A DNA stretch of 61,017 bases from an uncultured Lachnospiraceae bacterium (lineage in GTDB: Bacteria; Bacillota; Clostridia; Lachnospirales; Lachnospiraceae), in assembly GCA_910584725.1 (NCBI GenBank), contig CAJUBE010000027.1, forward strand, positions 1 through 61,017, given 5' to 3'. The notes beneath the pieces are model-generated. The model was not told the DNA's origin. It saw nothing but the letters and a program-made list of their open reading frames with translations, and ran no database searches. The translations under genes and the position numbers were made by a program. Below, in pieces: positions 52,376-59,522 of this stretch. The first letter of the stretch is position 1; each line of letters starts with the position of its first letter.

Positions 52376-53284
52376 GTGAAGGTTGAGAAAATTGCTGAAT
52401 TATGTGGGTATGAACTTTGCGGCTCCGATTGTGATATTAGGACCATTTCCTATGCAGATAGGGCTTTAGGGAATTCTCTGGCGATTGTGCATACAAAGAA
52501 AGAGCTTCTTTCAACGAAAGCAGAAACGATATTGACAGAACCTCGTTTTTTTTGCACAGACAAAAGTATGCTTATAATTTCCGATCCGTTGGATGTAGCG
52601 GCGGTTAAAATAGCAAAAATGCTTGTCCAGAATGGGGAATTAAAGTTATATGGCAGGCCTGTTTATCATTGTGTGGATGGTTACTTTACGGCAGATCATG
52701 TGGAAATCGGCGAGAATACATTCATTTCCCCGGGAGTGTTTCTTGATGAGGATGTGAAGATAGGAAATCGCTGTCGGATTGATCCTAATGTACAGATTTG
52801 TGGGGGTACTGTCATAGGAGATGATGTTTCTATTCTGGCAGGCAGCGTGATCGGCGCCGATGCTTTTTGTCATTATCAGGATGGTGGATTACAGTCATTT
52901 CCTGGAATTGGCAGAGTGATAATTGAGGATCATGTGGAGATTGGATGCCATACCATAGTTCAGCGGGGAAGTTTTTCTGACACAGTGATAGGGCAGGGAA
53001 GTAAGATAGGAAATCTAATCGATATTGGGCATGATGTACAGATTGGTCAGAACTGCAAAATTGTATCGCAGACGGGTATAGCTGGTCGTGTACGAATAGG
53101 GAATGGTGTAACGATTTATGGACAGGTGGGTATTGCAAATCATGTGGTGATTGGGGATCGTGCGATAGTTATGGCACAATCTATGGTTACGAAGAATGTA
53201 GAAATAGGTGAGAAAGTTTCTGGTAGATTTGCTAGAAAATATAGTGAGGAAATGAGAAGACAGGTAGAAATGAATCGGAGGTAA
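52376..53284 (+). CDS. LpxD-like UDP-3-O-acyl-glucosamine N-acyltransferase
   Basis: The 302-residue protein has the full LpxD layout. Its N-terminal domain (about 1-95) resembles the UDP-sugar-binding part, a left-handed beta-helix of hexapeptide repeats follows (about 105-265, e.g. VEIGENTFISPGVFLDEDVK), and a short helical tail ends it. The His of NLIDIGHDVQIG (about residue 219) matches the catalytic His of LpxD. Its length is slightly below the usual 340. No other lipid A genes are in the window. In a presumed single-membrane cell, it may acylate a different sugar nucleotide or serve as a scaffold. The start is GTG 52376 with GGGAG upstream. Confidence 0.85.
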   Translation: MKVEKIAELCGYELCGSDCDIRTISYADRALGNSLAIVHTKKELLSTKAETILTEPRFFCTDKSMLIISDPLDVAAVKIAKMLVQNGELKLYGRPVYHCVDGYFTADHVEIGENTFISPGVFLDEDVKIGNRCRIDPNVQICGGTVIGDDVSILAGSVIGADAFCHYQDGGLQSFPGIGRVIIEDHVEIGCHTIVQRGSFSDTVIGQGSKIGNLIDIGHDVQIGQNCKIVSQTGIAGRVRIGNGVTIYGQVGIANHVVIGDRAIVMAQSMVTKNVEIGEKVSGRFARKYSEEMRRQVEMNRR

Positions 53285-53287
53285 AAA

Positions 53288-54016
53288 ATGGGAGATGTAA
53301 TAGAAACAGGATTTGCTTTGGCAAGTGCAGTGGGAAGTATTATTGCAGATGGAATAAGTGATTTGTTTGGTGGAAGCAGCAGTAGTAATTATACGCCAAG
53401 TGCATCGGTTACAGCTAGTCATGCGAAGTCAAATGCGGATACACTGGCGGAATTGAAGGCAGATGTTCGGAAAGCGACGGAGGAAAAGGAAAAACAGATT
53501 CTTGACTATGTTAACAGAGGGATAGACGAACTGCTAAAGGAGTTAGAAAGGGTTAATAAGAAGACTTTTGGCGGAAAAAGCCTGAATATCAACATTAAGG
53601 AAATCAAAAATAAGAATAAAGACTTAGAAAAAGAGGTAGTAGGATTTATCGGCAATTATATGGATAGTCGGCTTGTACTGAGCGATCATGAACTGGAAAA
53701 AATTGTGAAGATATTGGACGATGAAAAGAGAAAAAAACAATTTGACGCTTTCTATAAAAAATTACAGAGGAAGGCAGTAGAAGAACTAAAATCTAAAGTT
53801 GAGATTACCGTTCATAAGCAGGAGGAGATTGTCCGGAAGGCAATCCAGAGCCGACTGGAAGAGGTGGATAAAAATATGCAGGAAACAACAAAGGCATATG
53901 AGGAAATTCGGCGTATGAAAGAGGAACAGGAGAAGACTGGGATAGAGGAAAAACAGATTACCTACTGTTATCAGTACGAATTGGCAGGAATTCTTTTAGA
54001 GCAGTTGGAGAGTTGA
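53288..54016 (+). CDS. Coiled-coil protein with small hydrophobic N-terminus
   Basis: The 242-residue protein has a short hydrophobic N-terminus (VIETGFALASAVGSIIADGI), a Ser-rich spacer (GGSSSSNYTPSASVTASH), and then almost continuous charged helix with coiled-coil character (residues 45-230, e.g. VRKATEEKEKQILDYVNRGI). The N-terminus resembles that of the 48,630 protein in composition. It begins 3 bp after the LpxD-like stop (GGAGG overlaps that stop), so the two are tightly coupled. The family is unknown. Confidence 0.7.
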   Translation: MGDVIETGFALASAVGSIIADGISDLFGGSSSSNYTPSASVTASHAKSNADTLAELKADVRKATEEKEKQILDYVNRGIDELLKELERVNKKTFGGKSLNINIKEIKNKNKDLEKEVVGFIGNYMDSRLVLSDHELEKIVKILDDEKRKKQFDAFYKKLQRKAVEELKSKVEITVHKQEEIVRKAIQSRLEEVDKNMQETTKAYEEIRRMKEEQEKTGIEEKQITYCYQYELAGILLEQLES

Positions 54017-54026
54017 GGTGTACGTT

Positions 54027-54479
54027 ATGTTTTTTAAACGGAAGAAGCTGCGGGAGATTGAAGAAAAAATTGATGTGTTACAGAAACTGCTGGAGAGGCA
54101 GGCGCAGGAAATCAGAGAAATGGAGGAGCATAATCGGCGATTATTATGCGATGCTCTTCATGAAAAGATGCTCTGCATGGAAGAAGAAAATCACAACATG
54201 ATGGGCGCGGTAGAAACGAAGCTTAAAGATATGGAAACAAATATATTGTCAGGGATGGAAGAAAGCACAGAAGGAATGAAGCAGTGGAGGGCGCTTCAGG
54301 AAAGTAAGAGCAAAGTGCTAGAAGTAACTATTGATACCATAAGAAACGCTATAGAACAGGAACAGCAGCTGGGGAAGCAGCTTGCGGAAAAACTGGATCT
54401 GACAGAGAATGAAATTCGTATGCTGTTAATCAATAGTGTGTTGGGACAGTTGCCGCAAGATATGGAGGAGAAGGTATAA
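54027..54479 (+). CDS. Coiled-coil protein, last gene of the operon
   Basis: This 150-residue protein is basic at the N-terminus (FFKRKKLREIEEKIDVLQKL) and helical throughout, with heptads over about residues 6-110 and a compact helical end (LTENEIRMLLINSVLGQLP). GAGG is eight bases upstream of ATG 54027; a GTG at 54018 is also in frame. It may pair with the preceding coiled-coil protein. I do not recognise it. Confidence 0.7.
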   Translation: MFFKRKKLREIEEKIDVLQKLLERQAQEIREMEEHNRRLLCDALHEKMLCMEEENHNMMGAVETKLKDMETNILSGMEESTEGMKQWRALQESKSKVLEVTIDTIRNAIEQEQQLGKQLAEKLDLTENEIRMLLINSVLGQLPQDMEEKV

Positions 54480-54498
54480 ATATACAAGAGGAAACAAT

Positions 54499-54588
54499 AT
54501 GGTGACCTTCATCCCGCTCTATCTGAGCGAAGAAATCAAGATCAATGTGGAAAGATTGTCTGTATGTACAAAGCGGATTTGGGGATAA
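54499..54588 (+). CDS. Possible 29-codon small ORF
   Basis: ATG 54499 follows AAGAGGAAAC and opens a 29-codon frame (VTFIPLYLSEEIKINVERLS, ending KRIWG). It lies between the operon and the WYL gene. It could be a leader peptide, a remnant or chance; nothing decides between these. Confidence 0.25.
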   Translation: MVTFIPLYLSEEIKINVERLSVCTKRIWG

Positions 54589-54628
54589 GATAAAGGACAT
54601 CGTAATTCCAGAGCAAAGGAGCCCATTC

Positions 54629-55645
54629 ATGAGCGAAGAAAAATCATCCAAAAACAACCGCATCCTAGACATCTATACCTGCCTCACCGAAGGACATATC
54701 ATCAGCAAAGCGCAGGAGGCACAGCGCTTCGGTGTGGACGAGCGCTCCATCCAGCGTGACATTGATGATATCCGTGCTTTCCTTGCAGACAGGCAGTCCG
54801 ATCAAGCCGATGACCACCGTGTGATTGAGTATGACCACAGGCAGAAGGGATTTGTTATGACAGGGGCGGAGACTTCCATGATGACAAACAGTGAAATCCT
54901 TGCGGTGAGCAAGGTGCTGCTGGCGAGCCGGGCTTTTACGAAAAAGGAGATTAGCAGTATCTTAAAAAAGCTGGTGGACGGCTGCGTGCCCTTGCGGAAT
55001 ATGCGGCTGGTCAGTGAGTTGCTCTCCAACGAGAAATATCACTATGTAGAATTGCATCATAAGAGCCATATTCAGGATAAACTCTGGGAGCTTGGGACGG
55101 ACATTCAGGAGCATAATCTGGTGGAGATTACTTATACCAGGGCGGAGCACATGAAGGAAATGGTGAAACGTCTGATTGAGCCAATGGCGGTGCTTTTCTC
55201 GGAGTACTACTTTTATCTGAATGCTTTTATTGTGGAACGAAACGAAGATGGGACGTGGTCTCACAAGTACGACTATCCTGCCATTTTCCGCATAGACCGG
55301 ATCCAGTCCTATAGGGAGACGGGAGAAAAATTTCGGGTGGCTTATGTGAATAGGTTTGAGGAAGGGGAATTTCGCAAACGGATTCAGTTTATGTATGCCG
55401 GAGAACTGATGCGGATTCAACTGAAATATTATGGGGAAAACCCGGAGCCGGTATTAGACCGGCTGCCAACGGCGCAGATTATAGAACAGGGTGAGCATGT
55501 GTGTACGATCAGCGCGGAGGTATACGGTAATGGCATTTTAATGTGGCTGTTAAGCCAGGGGAGCCGGATAGAAGTGCTCCGCCCGGAAAGTCTGCGGCAG
55601 GAGATGAAGAAAAAGGCACAGGAGATCGTAGAACTGTACAGCTAA
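54629..55645 (+). CDS. WYL domain transcriptional regulator, regulator 2
   Basis: The 338-residue protein has an N-terminal HTH (AQEAQRFGVDERSIQRDIDDI), a WYL domain (about 150-215, LVEITYTRAEHMKEMVKRLI then AVLFSEYYFYLNAFIVE) and a C-terminal WCX-type domain (IQLKYYGENPEPVLDRLP; ILMWLLSQGSRIEVLRP). WYL regulators of this type often sit beside phage-defence genes. AAAGGAG is eight bases upstream of ATG 54629. Candidate operators of the TGACA-N5-TGTCA type lie at 55,753, just after it, and at 44,657, upstream of the nine-gene operon. Confidence 0.9.
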   Translation: MSEEKSSKNNRILDIYTCLTEGHIISKAQEAQRFGVDERSIQRDIDDIRAFLADRQSDQADDHRVIEYDHRQKGFVMTGAETSMMTNSEILAVSKVLLASRAFTKKEISSILKKLVDGCVPLRNMRLVSELLSNEKYHYVELHHKSHIQDKLWELGTDIQEHNLVEITYTRAEHMKEMVKRLIEPMAVLFSEYYFYLNAFIVERNEDGTWSHKYDYPAIFRIDRIQSYRETGEKFRVAYVNRFEEGEFRKRIQFMYAGELMRIQLKYYGENPEPVLDRLPTAQIIEQGEHVCTISAEVYGNGILMWLLSQGSRIEVLRPESLRQEMKKKAQEIVELYS

Positions 55646-55752
55646 TTTAGAATAGGACAGAGATGTAAAAGTGAAAGAAACGATAGTTATGGGGAATCCC
55701 GGAGGTATGCTCTGGGATTTTTTTACGTCTACTTATAAATTTTCCCTAATAG

Positions 55753-55784
55753 TGACACAATCTGTCATAACTGTTTTTTATACT
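55753..55784 (+). promoter_or_regulatory. TGACA-N5-TGTCA operator and promoter of the 55,853 gene
   Basis: TGACA (55753-55757) and TGTCA (55763-55767) are followed by TATACT (55779-55784), 26 bp after the first T. This is the same spacing as at 44,657 and within one base of the two sites near WYL regulator 1. Confidence 0.65.
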
Positions 55785-55852
55785 GATTTTATCGCCAACG
55801 AATTTTATAAACAGTTGTAATTGCAACATGAACAAACGAGGAGGATAAAGCT

Positions 55853-56875
55853 ATGTTATTAGGGATGATCAGATGTCTGGAAGCGGTGGGAGACATATTA
55901 GAGTACGGACCTGTGGAGGCGGTGAGGATCAACACAGCTCTTGTTCCAGAGGCAGAGAGGTCCTATAGGGAGATTATGAAGAATATTGATAAACCGATAT
56001 TGGAATCCGGGTATAGTTCGACTGTATCGGCTCCGGGAAAGGTCATACGCGATATAGGGAGAGCCCGTGTTAGCAGAAAAAGGACGGACGCATTCCGTGA
56101 AGCTGTCGAAAAGGCGGTCCGAGACCGTATGAGTGATAATTGTTATTCGGAGGAGCATCATCTACAGATAAAAGATCTTGCCTATGAGATGCACGACTGT
56201 CTCAGTGATTTTCTGGAGAAGGCTTCGGAAAAATATGAGGAAGAAGAGACTTTTGCGGTATGTGAGGAGCTTCCTGAATTGGATGCTTCCGATTATGGGA
56301 GCGGTGATTATGATTACGGACGGCTGTCCCAGGCAAAGGTGTCGTGCAGGGATGCTTTGACGCACGCGGTTACTGATATGCGGGACTATTATGAGGAAGG
56401 GAAAAGAAAGGCAGCGGCAGGTGGAAGGCAGTTTTTAAGGTGTGTGGCGGAGGATATCCGGCTATTTTTAGAAGACTTTACGGCATCCTATGATGACTAT
56501 GTGTCCCTGTACTGTGAAGGTGAGGCGAGGGTCTGGGCAGAGGAGATGCGGAATGAGATCGTGGACGCAGGCACAAAGCAGTACGAGTCCATGAAACTGG
56601 AAGAAAAGCTGGATGAAATATGTAAAGACGTGTTTGACCGGCCAGTGGAAAAATATTGGGATGTATGGGCATATTTTGACCAGTGTGATTATGAGGAAGA
56701 TGACGAAAGCTACTGCTACAAGATAGAGGATGCAGTTTGTAGTCTGAACGATATGGTAAGGGAATGTTATGAGTCGGCCTGCGGGCAGATGGACGAGCAG
56801 GTGAGAAAACTGTATCAGTCGGCGCTGGACGAGGTGGCGGATGTATTATGCGCCGGATTGGTCGGGCTGATATGA
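55853..56875 (+). CDS. Unrecognised helical protein
   Basis: The 340-residue protein is acidic, Tyr- and Glu-rich and predicted almost entirely helical. Segments such as YGPVEAVRINTALVPEAERS and EKAVRDRMSDNCYSEEHHLQ show regular amphipathic helices. It has no signal peptide; a few hydrophobic residues lie at the extreme C-terminus (DVLCAGLVGLI). The family is unknown. AGGAGGAT precedes the ATG. A WYL-type operator is in its promoter, so WYL regulator 2 probably controls it and the following membrane protein gene, which starts 50 bp downstream. Confidence 0.65.
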   Translation: MLLGMIRCLEAVGDILEYGPVEAVRINTALVPEAERSYREIMKNIDKPILESGYSSTVSAPGKVIRDIGRARVSRKRTDAFREAVEKAVRDRMSDNCYSEEHHLQIKDLAYEMHDCLSDFLEKASEKYEEEETFAVCEELPELDASDYGSGDYDYGRLSQAKVSCRDALTHAVTDMRDYYEEGKRKAAAGGRQFLRCVAEDIRLFLEDFTASYDDYVSLYCEGEARVWAEEMRNEIVDAGTKQYESMKLEEKLDEICKDVFDRPVEKYWDVWAYFDQCDYEEDDESYCYKIEDAVCSLNDMVRECYESACGQMDEQVRKLYQSALDEVADVLCAGLVGLI

Positions 56876-56925
56876 GTGGCCGATACGAAAAATGCGCAGG
56901 AAGAGAATGAGGGAGGAGCCATACA

Positions 56926-57447
56926 ATGTTTATACTGTTATTTCCAATGGGGATGGGCATTCTGGCATGGATATTTGGTCTCAGGCAGATTATGAGGGCG
57001 GTGTCGGATCAGAGAATGATCTGCCGCTTTGATCAAAAGACGCAGCAGTGGATGAAAGACGGCGGGATAGAAGAAAAATGGAGTAAAGAGGCGTTGGGAT
57101 TGATACCGATCATGCCTTTGGTGAAAAAGGGCATGATAATTGGTCTGCTTGCAGGCGTGGTCATGGATATTATCACATATGTCGCAGCGCAACCGCTCGT
57201 ACAGATATCCCGAAGAGCAGGAGGCGCGGCGGGCGTACTGGCCTTTCAGAATGGCAGTACACCGCTACGGGTGGCGCTGTCGTTATGGGGACATGGTTCG
57301 CTGGCTGCCGGGATTATTGCATTCATGGGGCTTGCGGTGGGAACGGCGATGGCTGTCTGCGGTGTTGTCGTAAAAACGAAGGTGTCTGCGGATCTGGAAA
57401 GGGCATATAAAATTTATAAGCATTTATTGAATGTTCAGAATGAATAA
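56926..57447 (+). CDS. Small membrane protein of unknown function
   Basis: The 173-residue protein has three predicted membrane segments: residues 1-20 (FILLFPMGMGILAWIFGL), about 68-90 (GMIIGLLAGVVMDIITYVA) and about 123-148 (AAGIIAFMGLAVGTAMAVCG). The loop between the first two is charged (DQKTQQWMKDGGIEEKWSK). GGGAGGAG precedes the ATG. It is probably in the same transcript as the 55,853 gene. I do not recognise the family. Confidence 0.65.
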   Translation: MFILLFPMGMGILAWIFGLRQIMRAVSDQRMICRFDQKTQQWMKDGGIEEKWSKEALGLIPIMPLVKKGMIIGLLAGVVMDIITYVAAQPLVQISRRAGGAAGVLAFQNGSTPLRVALSLWGHGSLAAGIIAFMGLAVGTAMAVCGVVVKTKVSADLERAYKIYKHLLNVQNE

Positions 57448-57502
57448 AGATGTTCGAATCGGGCTGTACAATGATAAGGGAGTTTCCCATATAGAAATAT
57501 CT

Positions 57503-57518
57503 GGGGGAGGGGGGGAGG
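57503..57518 (+). repeat. G-rich tract in the leader of the 57,595 gene
   Basis: Runs of five and seven G separated by single A residues lie about 80 bp before the coding start. Such a tract may slip during replication or fold as a G-quadruplex. Confidence 0.6.
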
Positions 57519-57594
57519 TGTGCTGGTGATAGTATAAGTTTTATCAATAGTTTGGGAAAATTATCGACGAAAAAACAAAAGAGAGGTAAAAGAA

Positions 57595-58764
57595 ATGGAA
57601 GAGAATAAAAACATGGTTCCCATTAAAGCAGAAATCGTAGAGGAAAAAAAGAAGAAACATACGGTAAGAAACGTCATTATCGCCGTAGTTGCGATATTCT
57701 TTTTGTCGGCGTTGTGGATTGGCGATAGCGATGACAGCGTTAACACACCTGCTTCAAATACAGAAGAGGTACAGCAAAAAACGTTGGTTGAAGAAACAGA
57801 AGAGACAGAAATGGTTGAGAAAGAAAAGAAGGTAGTTGTTGCAGCTGCCAAAGAGGAAACTCTGGGAGTAAAAAATGACGGCAGATATTATTTCGAAATA
57901 GGAAACAGTTATCCGATCAAAAGTAATGACAGTGATATGGAATGGGAGTATACTGTTGCAGACATTAATATTGCCAGATCGGTAAGTCCGCTTGACTCTA
58001 CCGATAACTATATCTTCTATATTGATCTGGAAGTCAGTAATAAGGATGACGAAGATAAACTTACCCTCACAGACACAGCTATAAAAATGTATGTCGATGA
58101 TTTCCAAGTAAATACCGACTCATGGTATGGATATATGGATACTATTTTCCCGGGGATTGAATGTGAAACCATAGCCGTTAATCCCGGCCGCAAAACAAAA
58201 TTCAGATACTATGCAGCAATGCCCATTAGCGATGCCAATGCTGCAAACAGTATAGAACTGGAATTAAATGGCCTGGTTGCATTGTTTAAGGATAATGGTG
58301 AATGGCAATATGGTCTTGAACAAATTGCTGCAGATCAAAAAGAGGCAGAGCATAAAGCTATGGTAGTAGATCAGGTGATGAATGGGATAGGAGGAGAACC
58401 CGTTGATATAGTATGCGGTAGATATCACGTAGCTGTAAATCTTATAAGTGGGAGAAACGAAGCTTACGTCCAGCCTTACACGGATTCGGAAGATAATCCT
58501 TATGTAATTACAATCTACTGCACCGATTCACAAGGATATCAGGTTGGTGATTTTGCTGGATATCTTCGTAATGACGGGGATTATTATACTGTCGTGGATG
58601 GATCATGCGATATGGAATATGCCCATGTCACCTTTTTTAATAATGGTATGAGTATAGAAACCATTAACAATGAGGATTATGAGAGCAGATATGGTGTACC
58701 GCTTAGAAATTATGCAGGAAGCTATTATCTGGACGAGGCACTCAATTTTGATGAAGTGGGTTAA
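57595..58764 (+). CDS. Membrane-anchored extracellular protein with immunoglobulin-like domain
   Basis: The 389-residue protein has a short basic cytoplasmic N-terminus, one membrane segment (about residues 25-43, NVIIAVVAIFFLSALWIG), an acidic linker, and a beta-rich domain (about 85-225) like the DUF4352/DUF5067 type extracellular modules (ADINIARSVSPLDSTDNYIF, then FYIDLEVSNKDDEDKL). A second beta-rich C-terminal domain (about 255-385) is unrecognised. The call of the first domain is moderate. AGAGAGGTAAAAGAA precedes the ATG. A terminator follows. Confidence 0.65.
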   Translation: MEENKNMVPIKAEIVEEKKKKHTVRNVIIAVVAIFFLSALWIGDSDDSVNTPASNTEEVQQKTLVEETEETEMVEKEKKVVVAAAKEETLGVKNDGRYYFEIGNSYPIKSNDSDMEWEYTVADINIARSVSPLDSTDNYIFYIDLEVSNKDDEDKLTLTDTAIKMYVDDFQVNTDSWYGYMDTIFPGIECETIAVNPGRKTKFRYYAAMPISDANAANSIELELNGLVALFKDNGEWQYGLEQIAADQKEAEHKAMVVDQVMNGIGGEPVDIVCGRYHVAVNLISGRNEAYVQPYTDSEDNPYVITIYCTDSQGYQVGDFAGYLRNDGDYYTVVDGSCDMEYAHVTFFNNGMSIETINNEDYESRYGVPLRNYAGSYYLDEALNFDEVG

Positions 58765-58774
58765 ATATCATATT

Positions 58775-58801
58775 AAGGGGCAGGCAGACGGTCTGCCCCT
58801 T
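58775..58801. terminator. Bidirectional terminator
   Basis: AAGGGGCAG (58775-58783) pairs with CTGCCCCTT (58793-58801). It separates the 57,595 gene from the convergent excisionase-like gene. Confidence 0.75.
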
Positions 58802-58815
58802 CTTCAGTAAATATC

Positions 58816-59001
58816 TTAACGCAGTCCGCTCTGTGACAGAATGTACTCCCGCAAAGCTTCTTTTGGAACCTTCCACACCCGGCCGATCCGGAACCCTTTT
58901 ATAGACCCGTTTTCTAAAAGTTCATATACCCGGTTTTTCCCGATGTATAAGGTTTCTGCTATTTCAGCAACAGTCAGGATATCAGGATAATCATTCAGCA
59001 T
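58816..59001 (-). CDS. Excisionase-like helix-turn-helix protein
   Basis: The 61-residue protein is a single MerR/Xis-type winged HTH (LTVAEIAETLYIGKNRVYEL, then GFRIGRVWKVPKEALREYIL), as in excisionases and AlpA-like regulators of integrated elements. GGGAGG precedes the ATG. A serine recombinase gene lies upstream on the same strand, which fits a mobile-element context, although Xis-type proteins usually serve tyrosine integrases. Confidence 0.85.
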   Translation of the reverse strand: MLNDYPDILTVAEIAETLYIGKNRVYELLENGSIKGFRIGRVWKVPKEALREYILSQSGLR

Positions 59002-59522
59002 TTTAAATACCTCCCTCAGATTGATTATATTTAATTGTTATAAGTGTAACTACTTATAGATAGAGAATAACAGATGCGAGGAATGTCAGCGGAAGTGAGG
59101 CAGACAGTGTAAGAAAATACCAGAGTTCCTAACATAGAGGTAAAGAAAAAATATTAAGGCTGAAACCAGAGGCTGTGGTGTTTTATGGAGGTAAAGACAA
59201 ATGTCATACATTTTGCGTATTTATTGTATCAATAGTTCATTTGAGAAGTTCTCTTTGAGTAACACTTAAAAAACATCAGATATTTTTAAGATATAGTGTC
59301 GATGATACGATATATTTAGGCATGCAGGAGTCCGTCAGCCTTTGATCTGTTACTGTAATTATAAGCTGTTTTTAGTAAACACACAATTACCAAAAAGGAA
59401 ATACAGGATACGCACCTGCACCATTAAGGCAGGTTGGTCATATCCTGTATTTTTCAATTTTATGCGGGTTCCGCTCAGACGTCCGACCCGGCCCGCAGAC
59501 CGGCGGCAGGGGCACCGGGCAT
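59002..59522. other. Intergenic region, excisionase-like gene / recombinase
   Basis: No gene is evident. It is AT-rich to about 59,400, and a long hairpin and a short GC-rich stretch then lead to the recombinase 3' end. An attachment site might lie here, but no convincing repeat partner is visible in the window. Confidence 0.4.
59399..59452 (-). terminator. Long hairpin downstream of the recombinase gene
   Basis: AAATACAGGATA (59399-59410) pairs with TATCCTGTATTT (about 59,441-59,452), with an inner CCTGC/GCAGG stem. It lies 70 bp past the recombinase stop and may end its transcript. T-runs flank it on the plus strand only, so the role is uncertain. Confidence 0.45.

Noticed and set aside
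52376..53284. Gram-negative origin of the window, based on the LpxD-like gene
   Set aside because: No other lipid A or outer-membrane gene is present, and the neighbouring core genes have a Firmicute character.
45229..58764. Conjugative element interpretation of the 45-58 kb region
   Set aside because: No relaxase, coupling protein, pilus or lytic transglycosylase gene is recognisable; the ATPase alone is not enough.
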